Source: Aliiroseovarius crassostreae
GTDB taxonomy: Bacteria; Pseudomonadota; Alphaproteobacteria; Rhodobacterales; Rhodobacteraceae
Length of the DNA: 64,000 bases
Assembly: GCF_001307765.1 (NCBI RefSeq)
Contig: NZ_LKBA01000007.1
Span: forward strand, 41,513 to 105,512
Reading direction: 5' to 3'
Each line of letters begins with the position of its first letter. Position 1 is the stretch's first letter. The notes beneath the pieces are model-generated. The model made no database searches and was not told where the DNA came from. It saw only the letters and a program-made list of their open reading frames with translations. Position numbers and translations under genes: made by a program. Shown here in pieces: positions 25,264 through 33,187 of the stretch.

Positions 25264-26408
25264 CGGAGTGCCTCCAGATCGAATTGCATGAAGTCTTGTT
25301 CGCGGGCCTGCGCGGCTGCCATGGCCAGCTCTGCCGCACTAAGAGGGCGGGTATGGGCGGCCTTGAGCCGCGTGCGGATGGCGATCAGGCGAGCGAGTTC
25401 AGCCCGCGCATAGGTGTTGAGCAACATGGCCGCGTGAATGTCGTCGGCTTCGCCAATGCGCCTGATGATGTCCTGCACGCGCTGCGCGGCCGCTTGCACC
25501 GACACCAAGGAGTAATCGCCGTAGACCCCTGCGCCGAAAGAGGTCAGGCTCATCGTGGAGTTGGCGAGCAGAACCGGATCAATCGTGCCGAGCGCATCAA
25601 CACCGCCGACGCGTGCAAGGTAGAGATTGTAGCGTTCGGGGATGACCTGAACGTAATGCTGGGTCTCAGCAAAGGGCGGCACGCCGCCGTAGCGCTGCAC
25701 ATTTCCGGGACCGGCATTATAGGCCGCCAGCCCGTGAATGATGTTGCCATCAAACATGGCCAGCATCTGAGCCAGATAGCGCGCGCCGCCGGTGACCTGG
25801 ATGTAGGGGTTTTCATAATAGGCCGGGTAAATCCCGAGATCCTGCGCCGTGCCTGGCATGATCTGGGTCAGGCCGAATGCACCAACAGGCGAGCGCGCGC
25901 CGATGGTGAAACGGCTTTCTTGCCAGATCAGCGCCTGCAACAGACAGCGCCACTGCTTGGGCGACAGGCCTGCAGCGCGCACACCGGACATATGGTGCGT
26001 TTCTTGGGCGGCACGAATGATCAGCTGTTCAATCGAACCGGAGGCATCGCCGAACATCTGGGCTGCGCCGGGGTTCGGATCGACCGAACTATAGAGCGTG
26101 CCTGCGGCGCTTTCAGGTGTTGAACCAGCTTCTAGGCTTGCGACCAGTGTGCTGGAATTCCCGCTGGCCAACGTCGTGGCATCGAGGATGTCTTCCAGTG
26201 CCTGGAGTTGTTCCTGCTCGAGCTCTTCAAGCTCTTCCTCTTTGGTCAAACGATCCCGCTGCAGTGCCAGATCTTGTTCGCCCTGCTGCAACACGCGCTC
26301 GCGCTGCAAGAACATGCCTGCATCGAAGGTTGGCACGCCTTGGGCATAGGCCACTGGCGCGGCGAACCACACCAAGCCCGCAAGGATATGCGGACGGATC
26401 TTACTCAC
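25260..26408 (-). CDS. Lytic transglycosylase with VirB5-like N-terminal coiled coil
   Basis: A 382-residue protein from a GTG that overlaps the stop of the upstream lipoprotein gene; the open frame continues 20 codons further back. The signal peptide is ILAGLVWFAAPVAYAQG. The mature protein starts QGVPTFDAGMF with a Glu- and Gln-rich coiled coil much like VirB5. The C-terminal half is an SLT domain with catalytic E in ALIWQESRFTIGA, then GAFGLTQIMPGTAQDLG and AAYNAGPGNVQRYGG. It opens the peptidoglycan for the T4SS. The operon has a second transglycosylase at 29,484. Confidence 0.85.
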   Translation of the reverse strand: MSKIRPHILAGLVWFAAPVAYAQGVPTFDAGMFLQRERVLQQGEQDLALQRDRLTKEEELEELEQEQLQALEDILDATTLASGNSSTLVASLEAGSTPESAAGTLYSSVDPNPGAAQMFGDASGSIEQLIIRAAQETHHMSGVRAAGLSPKQWRCLLQALIWQESRFTIGARSPVGAFGLTQIMPGTAQDLGIYPAYYENPYIQVTGGARYLAQMLAMFDGNIIHGLAAYNAGPGNVQRYGGVPPFAETQHYVQVIPERYNLYLARVGGVDALGTIDPVLLANSTMSLTSFGAGVYGDYSLVSVQAAAQRVQDIIRRIGEADDIHAAMLLNTYARAELARLIAIRTRLKAAHTRPLSAAELAMAAAQAREQDFMQFDLEALR

Positions 26409-26559
26409 CCAGGCCACCAATCGGTCCGAGCAGTTCAAAATTGCAGTTGCTGCGGCTGACCTCTGCAAAGGAGTTGAAGCATTCAGCTTCGGACGGCCGG
26501 TATTCCGCGCAGGCTGTCAGGGTCAAAAGGGTGAGGGTCAGTACGCAAAGCCTACGCAT
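26401..26559 (-). CDS. virB7: Small lipoprotein, VirB7 equivalent
   Basis: A 52-residue protein with lipoprotein signal MRRLCVLTLTLLTLTAC (lipobox LTAC) and a short mature part that holds two more cysteines. It starts inside the 3' end of virB4 (8-bp overlap) and runs into the next gene. VirB7 proteins are tiny outer-membrane lipoproteins that stabilise VirB9, and position and size agree, but sequence similarity alone cannot prove it. Confidence 0.75.
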   Translation of the reverse strand: MRRLCVLTLTLLTLTACAEYRPSEAECFNSFAEVSRSNCNFELLGPIGGLGE

Positions 26560-28918
26560 CAATCTGTCTCCAAAAATCGGGGTTTTGGCGATAATCTGGG
26601 CCAACCAGAGCTTCGCCTTTTTCCATGCCACCAAGGATCGTGAGGTAGGATCCAAGGGCGCTGAGATCAGCGTCGATCACCACCGAACCTTGATCATCGC
26701 GCACCAACGCCAGACGGGAGTTGCTGCCGGTGCCGAGCAAAACGCTGAGCTCTTTTTCAGTGAGGCCCAGCATAGTGTAATCGCTGGCCGAAGCGCGGAT
26801 GTTAGGAAGCAAGAGTTGTGTCGGCACAGCCTCGACAATCGTTTTGCCAGTGCGAGTTTTCTCGAGCTGGCTTGCGTATTGGGTCATCATCACGACAACT
26901 GCGTTCTGTTTGCGCGCGGTCACAAGCCAGTTGCTCAGCCGATCCGCGAAATACGGGTTGTCGAGCGCCTTCCAGGCCTCATCGATGATGATCAGCGTCG
27001 GTTTGCGATCCTCGATCACGCGCTCCACCCGCCGAAACAGGTAGGACAGGACGGCCATGCGTTCCTTTTCGCTTTCGCTGTCGAGAATACCGGTAAGGTC
27101 GAAGCCCACGACATGACCATCGAGCGAGAAGGTATCCTCAGAGCTTTGCCCGAAGATCCAGCCATAGCGGCCATCGGCGGTCCATTCCTGGATCCGTTCG
27201 AACAGATCCCCTTCATCCGCCCCGGCCACAAAGAGGGAGGCCAAATCCTGCCAGTTGCGCAGGACGGCATCGCTCGCCCCGGCGTTCTGGCGCACCACTT
27301 CCTGAATTCGGTTGATCTGAACCGGGCTCAGGGGCTTGTCGGCACGATGCAGCAGCGTGGCCAGCCAATCGGATAGCCAGGCTTGGCCGCGCCCATCGAT
27401 TTCGGTGCGGAGCGGGTTGAGGCCGGTTGCTTCACCCGCCTTGATGGCGCTGTAGCGCCCGCCATTGGCCCGCACGGCCATTTCCATGCCCGCGCGATAG
27501 TCGAAAACGAAGACGCGCGTTTCGCAGCGACGGGCTTGGGTCATGAGGAAGGCCGACAACACAGATTTGCCAGAGCCAGGGCGGCCGAGGATCAAGGTGT
27601 GCCCGCCTGTCGGCTCTTTGTCCGGCTGCCCCGTCTCATGGTAGTTGAAGAGGAAGCCCGAACGCTCCGGCGTCGGGAAGAGAGTGATCGGCTTGCCCCA
27701 AGGCACTTTGTGTCCGGGTTTGCCCAGTTGACCGCGATGAAGCGCGGCGAGGTCGGCAAAGTTCGTATTGGTGATAGCGGCCTTGCGGCTGCGCATCTGT
27801 CCATTGCCCGGATGCTGCGCGAAATAGTGGGTCCGCTCCGCAAAGCTCTCATTCACCAGATTGACCCCTTCACTGGCCGCGATGTTGCGAACCTCGGCGG
27901 CGATTGCTTCCAGCTTTTCCTCGGTTTCGGCGAAAACCGTCACCGTCATGTGATGATCGCCAAAGCTGAGCCGTTTGGATTCCAGATCGTCCAGCGCGTC
28001 TACCAGTTCTTCGGCGAGTGAAATCGCGCCGTCATCGCTGGCCTTCATCAGGCGCTGTTGGCGTTTGATCCGGCTGGCCATGATGTTGCTGTTGATCGGC
28101 GTGAAGGAGTGTGTGACCACCATGTCGACGGGCAGGTTCAGCTCATCGAACATGGTGCAGTTGGTTTTGGCTGGATAGGTCTTGATCGCAAAGCTGGTGC
28201 CGAACCGTTTGCCCGCCGTCCCATCGTGGAGCACAAAGCCTCGCCCCTGAAACGTGACGCGCGTGTTAGCCACATCCTCGGCAATCACGCCAAAGCGGGA
28301 TTTTGCGAAAAGCGGCCGTTCCTGACCAATGTTGAGCGCCCCGAGGAACCCGAGTAGCTCGCCACTTTCAGCTCCAAGCAAGCGCGGGTTCATCTCGGCA
28401 AAGGACGACTGCAGAAACCCGACTACTTCCTCAAGCTTGCGTAGCTGCTTGACCGTCTGGTCTTTCAGCTGCGCGATGGAGTCTGAACGTTTCAGACGCA
28501 GCCGCGCGCCGAGGGGAGGGCGTTTCAGCACCGTGAGCGTGAGCGTCTTGTCCCGCAGGCCCGCCTGCGCCATGGCCGCTTGCCAGCGGTTGTCTAGCGC
28601 TTGGGCAAACCCCGCTTCAGGTACCGGCGGTAGCGCGGTCTCAATCGCTTTTGAGACCTTGTGGACGTAGAAACTGTATTCTGGCCCGATCTGCGCAATG
28701 ATCGCCGCGAAGAGCGCGCGGATCTTCTCCAAATGTAGGTCATCGCTGGTCATACTGTTGACGCCATCAAGACGGATGCACTGGAACAGCGCATTGCCGC
28801 GCGTGCGGATTGTCACGTCATTCACGAGGCTGACATAGGGCAGCATGCTAGCCATCGGGCGCTCTTTGCGCGCCCAGTCTGGCAGCACGGCAAGATCATC
28901 CGAAGGATCACGGAGCAT
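26552..28918 (-). CDS. virB4: T4SS ATPase VirB4
   Basis: The largest T4SS ATPase, 788 residues, which drives pilus biogenesis. The N-terminal CagE/TrbE domain is followed by Walker A LGRPGSGKS (about 440-450) and Walker B in KPTLIIIDEAWKALDNPYF, then the motif MMTQYASQLEKTR. It overlaps virB3 by 11 bp. It looks complete. Confidence 0.95.
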   Translation of the reverse strand: MLRDPSDDLAVLPDWARKERPMASMLPYVSLVNDVTIRTRGNALFQCIRLDGVNSMTSDDLHLEKIRALFAAIIAQIGPEYSFYVHKVSKAIETALPPVPEAGFAQALDNRWQAAMAQAGLRDKTLTLTVLKRPPLGARLRLKRSDSIAQLKDQTVKQLRKLEEVVGFLQSSFAEMNPRLLGAESGELLGFLGALNIGQERPLFAKSRFGVIAEDVANTRVTFQGRGFVLHDGTAGKRFGTSFAIKTYPAKTNCTMFDELNLPVDMVVTHSFTPINSNIMASRIKRQQRLMKASDDGAISLAEELVDALDDLESKRLSFGDHHMTVTVFAETEEKLEAIAAEVRNIAASEGVNLVNESFAERTHYFAQHPGNGQMRSRKAAITNTNFADLAALHRGQLGKPGHKVPWGKPITLFPTPERSGFLFNYHETGQPDKEPTGGHTLILGRPGSGKSVLSAFLMTQARRCETRVFVFDYRAGMEMAVRANGGRYSAIKAGEATGLNPLRTEIDGRGQAWLSDWLATLLHRADKPLSPVQINRIQEVVRQNAGASDAVLRNWQDLASLFVAGADEGDLFERIQEWTADGRYGWIFGQSSEDTFSLDGHVVGFDLTGILDSESEKERMAVLSYLFRRVERVIEDRKPTLIIIDEAWKALDNPYFADRLSNWLVTARKQNAVVVMMTQYASQLEKTRTGKTIVEAVPTQLLLPNIRASASDYTMLGLTEKELSVLLGTGSNSRLALVRDDQGSVVIDADLSALGSYLTILGGMEKGEALVGPDYRQNPDFWRQIDA

Positions 28919-29186
28919 AGCTGTCCCCCGAATGGATCTTGCGGTTCGGGGTGGGCGGCGTTTCTTGCAGGGCAGTGACCATCACCTCAAGAAAGGCCGG
29001 ATCCCAATCGGCCGCTTTCCACAGCGCGGGGTAGGCCAGAGCGGCGATGATGATCACCGGCCAGCTCTGCACCCAGAGAAACAGCAACACAAACCCGAAA
29101 AGCCAGACCATGGCGTACATGATCGGCAAGCCGATGAGCTTTGGCGGCCGGATCAGACCGAGGAAGAGGCGGGTTTGCGTTGCCAT
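28908..29186 (-). CDS. virB3: T4SS inner-membrane protein VirB3
   Basis: A 92-residue protein with the usual VirB3 layout: N-terminal RLFLGLIRPPKLIGLP, then two close membrane helices (MVWLFGFVLLFLWV and WPVIIIAALAYPALW) and a short polar tail. It works with VirB4 in pilin handling. Confidence 0.9.
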   Translation of the reverse strand: MATQTRLFLGLIRPPKLIGLPIMYAMVWLFGFVLLFLWVQSWPVIIIAALAYPALWKAADWDPAFLEVMVTALQETPPTPNRKIHSGDSYAP

Positions 29187-29193
29187 GTCGATT

Positions 29194-29484
29194 TTACGCG
29201 CCCCAGATGGCGGTCACGATGGTCGGTGCAGCTGCGATGCCTGCAATCGCAACAAGCACCCAAAGAGCTTGGCGGAAATCTAGAATGCCGAAGAGCCAGG
29301 AGAGAAACACACCGATCAAGGCCAAGGTGCCGATGACAATGCCCAGGGGGCCTGTGATCGTGTCGACGATGCCTTGCAGCAGGTTCTGCACCGGGGAGAG
29401 GTCGATGCTCTGCGCAAAGGCGGGATTAGCAATCATCAAACTGGCCAGGGCCAGCGACAGGATCGTGCGGAATTGAATGTGCAT
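29194..29484 (-). CDS. virB2: Major T-pilus subunit VirB2
   Basis: A 96-residue prepilin with a long signal peptide (ILSLALASLMIANPAFAQ) and two membrane helices (IVIGTLALIGVFLSWLFG and ALWVLVAIAGIAAAPTIVTA). The gap of 9 bp to virB3 and the short overlap with the preceding transglycosylase fit the usual virB1-B2-B3-B4 order. Confidence 0.9.
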   Translation of the reverse strand: MHIQFRTILSLALASLMIANPAFAQSIDLSPVQNLLQGIVDTITGPLGIVIGTLALIGVFLSWLFGILDFRQALWVLVAIAGIAAAPTIVTAIWGA

Positions 29485-30209
29485 CAGGAGGCTCCAGTCA
29501 TTCGGTCACGTACGGCCATGACGCGGCGCACGTGATTTTGGGTTTCTCGATAGGGAGGAATGCCGCCATAGCGTGCGACGGCGTCAGGCCCCGCGTTGTA
29601 GGCAGCGAGCGCGAGTTCGGGTGTTCCAAACTGCGCCAACATCATCAGAAGGTACCGGGCGGATCCATCGAGATTGGCCTGCCAGTCATTCGGATCAACG
29701 CCGAGCTGTGCGGCCGTTGCAGGCATCAATTGACCGAGGCCGATCGCACCTGCAGAGCTGCGCGCATTCGGGCGATAGGCGCTTTCGATCTCGATATTGG
29801 CTTGAAAGAGCGCCTGCCACTCCGTCACCGAGAGACCGGCGCGGCGCAATGCAGGGTGCCCGCCATATCGATGCGCCGTGCTTTCAATTGCTGACAGGAT
29901 TTCGGGACGAGGAACTGCGCGGGCGGGTGTAGGTGAAGACGCTTCAGGTTCAGGCGCTGCAAAAACGATCAGCTCTGGTGGGTTTGCACCAATCCCGTCG
30001 ACATAGCTTTGTGCAAAACCTGATTGGGGGGATTTGGTTTCCAGCTGCCCATCGGCTCGCATGGAGAGAACGAAGCCTTCAGAATAGGCGGGTGCAGCAA
30101 GGAATGCTGCGAGGACGGCAAGTGGCTTAGCCCGCGTCGTCCAATTTGTGCGAGGCAACCTGGCCTTCGAGCATGGGGATCGAAACGATCGAGACGCCCA
30201 GCCCTGCAA
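29484..30209 (-). CDS. virB1: VirB1-like lytic transglycosylase, start uncertain
   Basis: An SLT-fold enzyme: catalytic E in ANIEIESAYRPNARS, then GAIGLGQLMPATAAQLG and LAAYNAGPDAVARYGG. A signal-peptide-like segment PLAVLAAFLAAPAYSEG precedes it. The frame stays open to 30,428, but it overlaps the first operon gene and the extra residues look random. No ATG or GTG lies close to the signal peptide. The in-frame TTG at 30,209 gives 241 residues with a long basic n-region and no clear ribosome site. The start may be coupled to the stop of the gene before it. Confidence 0.75.
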   Translation of the reverse strand: MQGWASRSFRSPCSKARLPRTNWTTRAKPLAVLAAFLAAPAYSEGFVLSMRADGQLETKSPQSGFAQSYVDGIGANPPELIVFAAPEPEASSPTPARAVPRPEILSAIESTAHRYGGHPALRRAGLSVTEWQALFQANIEIESAYRPNARSSAGAIGLGQLMPATAAQLGVDPNDWQANLDGSARYLLMMLAQFGTPELALAAYNAGPDAVARYGGIPPYRETQNHVRRVMAVRDRMTGAS

Positions 30210-30480
30210 GGAAGCTGGATAAGCCGTTGATTGTCTTGAACTCTCGGGCGGCCATGTTGTTGCGTGCAGTGACGAGCAGGCGACGCGTCTCGCCATCAGG
30301 CGAGACGCAATGCACGGTCCAAACTCCGGACCACTGAGCACCTGTACGTTTGGGCGTAACCCGGCACACAACGTCTGCCGAATGACCCTCGGCAAGCAGC
30401 GTGCGCAGCCCGTCTTCACTGACAACATTAGGGGCGTCTTGCATCAAATTCATAGGATCGAGCCTTGCAGAATTATGCAT
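30127..30480 (-). CDS. First gene of the T4SS operon, unknown function
   Basis: A 117-residue soluble protein (MHNSARLDPMNLMQD...) with no signal peptide. A central block HCVSPDGETRRLLVTARNN is followed by a hydrophobic helix near the C-terminus (INGLSSFLAGLGVSIVSIPM). It begins 37 bp downstream of the AT-rich palindrome at 30,517 and leads the virB operon. I do not recognise it. An alternative ATG is nine codons in. Confidence 0.65.
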   Translation of the reverse strand: MHNSARLDPMNLMQDAPNVVSEDGLRTLLAEGHSADVVCRVTPKRTGAQWSGVWTVHCVSPDGETRRLLVTARNNMAAREFKTINGLSSFLAGLGVSIVSIPMLEGQVASHKLDDAG

Positions 30481-30516
30481 TGACCCGGCAGTCCCTCATG
30501 GACTACCGAACCGATA

Positions 30517-30532
30517 CAATATTATAATCTTG
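30517..30532. promoter_or_regulatory. 16-bp AT-rich near-palindrome before the T4SS operon
   Basis: CAATATTATAATCTTG differs by one base from the perfect palindrome at 9,233-9,248 and is followed by the similar CAATCAAT. It lies 37-52 bp before the first virB-operon gene and 85-100 bp before the divergent gene at 30,617, so one factor could control both directions. Confidence 0.6.
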
Positions 30533-30616
30533 CAATCAATAGGTGCAATTTGAGTTATTGCGCCATTCATGCGTTGAAACAAATTTACTGCAACGGAGTG
30601 GCTGAGCCAAGATAAT

Positions 30617-30904
30617 ATGGCGCTTTTGAAACAAACATGGGCGGTTATGGCCGTTTTGAGTTGGGGGTCTGCCGCGATCGCAGGAAGTTGCCTACTGCCT
30701 GCGCCGCCCTGGATGCCGACCGATCCCGATGATGTCAGGGCCTATGCGGACCTTTTGAGACGCGATGCCGAGACGTATTTTGACGATGTTGAGCGGTACT
30801 TCCGTTGCCTAGATCAGGAGCGAAGGGAGGTTTTTGAGCAGGCCCGCGAGGTTGGTGAAGACTATGCGCGCGTTCTGGAGTTCCTAGATTACATGAGGAA
30901 TTGA
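30617..30904 (+). CDS. Small secreted protein divergent from the T4SS operon
   Basis: A 95-residue protein with a signal peptide (QTWAVMAVLSWGSAAIAG) and a helical acidic mature part containing two cysteines (GSCLLP and FRCLDQ), which could form a disulfide in the periplasm. It is transcribed away from the virB operon from the same 136-bp intergenic space. Function unknown. Confidence 0.65.
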   Translation: MALLKQTWAVMAVLSWGSAAIAGSCLLPAPPWMPTDPDDVRAYADLLRRDAETYFDDVERYFRCLDQERREVFEQAREVGEDYARVLEFLDYMRN

Positions 30905-31188
30905 TACCCGTCTTCACATAAAGAAAACGGCCTTTCGAAAAGGCTGCACCGGAGGTGGGATAGTGGACAAATCTGCTATTCTTTCTGGGTGGAACAAGTC
31001 CCCGACCGATCGACAATTGTGAGGCCTCAAAGTGGCAGTAAGCCAGTGTGGCTTTTGGTTCGGCGCGGTCATCCGCTAAATGAGTACGGAGTAAAGCCGC
31101 TAGGACTGACAATCGTCTCGCCAAGCTGCCCCAAATTCAAATGGGTGGGCGACCGCTGGCAGCGCTCAATCGTAGCACCGGGCAAACA

Positions 31189-32400
31189 TCAGCCGTCGTC
31201 ATCTTTTCTGGAAACCCGCCCAAGTCTTGAGAGCATACGTGCCCAATCATCGACATCAGTGGAGAGCCGAGCTGCGGGTTCGGAACGTGGTTTGTGGGTT
31301 TTTTTGGCTGATTGCGAAACCGAATTGCCAAACTGTGTTCTAGATAAACGTGGGCGCTTCTTTACGCGTGCATGTGGTTGCGGCTTCTGAGCCTTTTGAG
31401 GTTTGTGACGTGCGGTTCGTTTCTTTTGCTTAGCTGGTTTTTCTTGCGAGACGCCGGATAGGGCAATCAGAAAATAGGCAAGGCGAGGAGTCCAAGGCGA
31501 ACCATCAGCAGTCACACGGCCTGTTTCATTCAAATAGTGAGAAACAAGTTTGGCCCCCACGATCTCCTTCTTGACGAAATCTTCGAGTACAGAACGTAGA
31601 GTTCCTGACACTTTGGCAGATCCGCCGCTTCCTGACCCAAAGTGCCTCCTCTCGGATGGCAAAAGCTCTGAAACATCACCGGGAATTATGCTAGGGTCGA
31701 TATCCTTTTCCAGCGCTTCGAAGTCGACCAGCCGGTCCCCGTTGACAACGGTAGTATCTTCAAGTGACTGCGGGTGGAGAAATGAGAACGTCTCTCTACG
31801 ACGACTGACGAGGTCACCTTCAACCAAAAGCGGCTGGTCACAGTAGATGAAAAATCGAAATTTCTGATGATTTTGGCTTGAAAGGTCTTCAACGTGAACT
31901 TCCATCCCGAAGTCGGCAAAGTGGACTTCAACCACCACCGCAAGCTTCCAGGAATCTCGTCTCGCTTTCCGGCCTACAGGTAGTATTCTCTGTTCGATCT
32001 TTTGTTCCGCACCGAGAATTTCTTTGATTTCGGCAACTGGTCGACTGGAGGGGCGAGTACGCACAGAGACAGAGGCAGTGCGCTCGTTGTCCGTGCAAGG
32101 GTGCTTCGCCCAAGGTTTTCCGAGTTCATCAAAGAATACACGGCTGCCGTGTTCATTGGCATAAAAATAGACGGGCTGACCGCAGACGGGGCAGAATGCA
32201 TTGGGATTCACGAAGCAGCGAGAGTAGCTTGTTGCGCCGTAGCCTTTCAGTGTTTGCGTCGCTTGACGCTTTTCATAATCGGAATAGACCGGCTGAAGGG
32301 ACTTTGTCGCTGGCGCAGCGGAGACGCCTCCACCGTTTCGGTTGCCTCCACCGACGCACCATCCGCATGTGCACCATGGGTAATGATTGTGTCCTGTCAA
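31189..32400 (-). CDS. Unknown protein with N-terminal zinc-binding motifs
   Basis: A 403-residue protein with a probable TTG start giving HNHYPWCTCGWCVGGGNRN. A second cysteine set, AFCPVCGQPVYFY...KHPC, looks like a zinc ribbon. The middle is a mixed alpha/beta domain. The C-terminal 80 residues are very basic (KQKKRTARHKPQKAQKPQ), like a nucleic-acid-binding tail. The conserved-looking GSRVFFDELGKPWAKHPC suggests a family I have seen as uncharacterised in proteobacterial genomes. No function can be given. Confidence 0.7.
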   Translation of the reverse strand: MTGHNHYPWCTCGWCVGGGNRNGGGVSAAPATKSLQPVYSDYEKRQATQTLKGYGATSYSRCFVNPNAFCPVCGQPVYFYANEHGSRVFFDELGKPWAKHPCTDNERTASVSVRTRPSSRPVAEIKEILGAEQKIEQRILPVGRKARRDSWKLAVVVEVHFADFGMEVHVEDLSSQNHQKFRFFIYCDQPLLVEGDLVSRRRETFSFLHPQSLEDTTVVNGDRLVDFEALEKDIDPSIIPGDVSELLPSERRHFGSGSGGSAKVSGTLRSVLEDFVKKEIVGAKLVSHYLNETGRVTADGSPWTPRLAYFLIALSGVSQEKPAKQKKRTARHKPQKAQKPQPHARVKKRPRLSRTQFGNSVSQSAKKTHKPRSEPAARLSTDVDDWARMLSRLGRVSRKDDDG

Positions 32401-32613
32401 TTTAACACCAATATGGTTTTGGGAATTTCCGTAGACTGAACCAATATTGCTCCGTTAGGTAGCCCTTTTCCCATTTACTAAGAGCCTCAAGCCGCAGAAC
32501 AAGGCGACGTTACTTTCCAACGAGCGAAATGTTTGATTTGGGCGGCGATACCGACGCGTGCGCGTGAAGCATGGATCCGTTCTGGCGAGCGCATTTTGAG
32601 CGGTTTTCAACCA

Positions 32614-32814
32614 CTAGCCGCGTTTTGCGCCAAGGTTCGGTTCAGTAACCTGATTTCGGAAGCTTGGCGGTTTGCTTGATCCGTCTACATAAAGCGCGGC
32701 CTGCGTCTCGCCGTTATCCCACTGATACAGCAGACCGATTTCTTCGCCTGTTTGGATGCATGAAATACGACCGATGGCTTCGGCCGTTGAGCGAAAACTC
32801 TCAAGTTTGGGCAA
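32614..32814 (-). CDS. Small unknown protein co-transcribed with XRE regulator
   Basis: A 66-residue protein from a TTG start 2 bp beyond the xre stop, with GAGAGGGG as a good ribosome site. It reads ISCIQTGEEIGLLYQWDNGE, probably a small beta fold. It forms a two-gene operon with the regulator at 32,817. Function unknown. Confidence 0.6.
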   Translation of the reverse strand: MPKLESFRSTAEAIGRISCIQTGEEIGLLYQWDNGETQAALYVDGSSKPPSFRNQVTEPNLGAKRG

Positions 32815-32816
32815 AA

Positions 32817-33029
32817 CTAGCCCCTCTCGTTAAACAATTCCTTGGGATCGACCTCGAGAGCATCCGCGATCCGCTCCAGAACATCGATTGATGCTGAATT
32901 TTTGGCGAGTTCAATCTCGCTGATATAGCTGCGATCTACATCCGCAGCCAAAGCTAGCTGTTCTTGGCTCAATCCTCTGGAACTTCTTAGATTCCGGACA
33001 TTTAACCCTACTCGTTCCCGTAATTTCAT
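32817..33029 (-). CDS. XRE-family helix-turn-helix regulator
   Basis: A 70-residue single-domain Cro/C1 regulator: LRSSRGLSQEQLALAADVDR (helices 2-3), then SYISEIELAKNSASIDVLER. Its size and sequence resemble controller proteins of restriction-modification systems and phage repressors. A half copy of the leader palindrome lies 6-21 bp before its ATG, so it may repress itself and the two ardC-region leaders (inference). Confidence 0.9.
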   Translation of the reverse strand: MKLRERVGLNVRNLRSSRGLSQEQLALAADVDRSYISEIELAKNSASIDVLERIADALEVDPKELFNERG

Positions 33030-33034
33030 GGCCT

Positions 33035-33050
33035 GTATTCGGCCAGATCA
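33035..33050. promoter_or_regulatory. Half-site of the leader palindrome beside xre
   Basis: GTATTCGGCCAGATCA matches GTATTCGGTCAGATCA at 6,296 and 7,802 with one change. The left arm of the palindrome is not present here. It sits immediately upstream of the xre start codon. Confidence 0.55.
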
Positions 33051-33187
33051 CAAGAACCGCTCTACGGAATATATTCCACAAAACGCGCGCGAACATCACA
33101 AACACTATGCTCGCATATGGTGTGAGAGTCGGGGTTGGATGTAGTGTATCAATAATGCGGTAATGTAGTCATAAGGTAATTAATGAT

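Noticed and set aside
26117..27376. 419-codon plus-strand open frame
   Set aside because: It lies opposite virB4 and the transglycosylase, is rich in Arg and His and has no family pattern. It is an antisense shadow of GC-rich coding sequence.
30545..30561. GCAAT-N7-ATTGC inverted repeat near the T4SS promoter
   Set aside because: Five-base arms in AT-rich sequence are expected by chance. The 16-bp palindrome beside it is the better candidate.
30930..30944. GCCTTT-CGA-AAAGGC hairpin after the small secreted gene
   Set aside because: Short arms and no T run. It could arise by chance.
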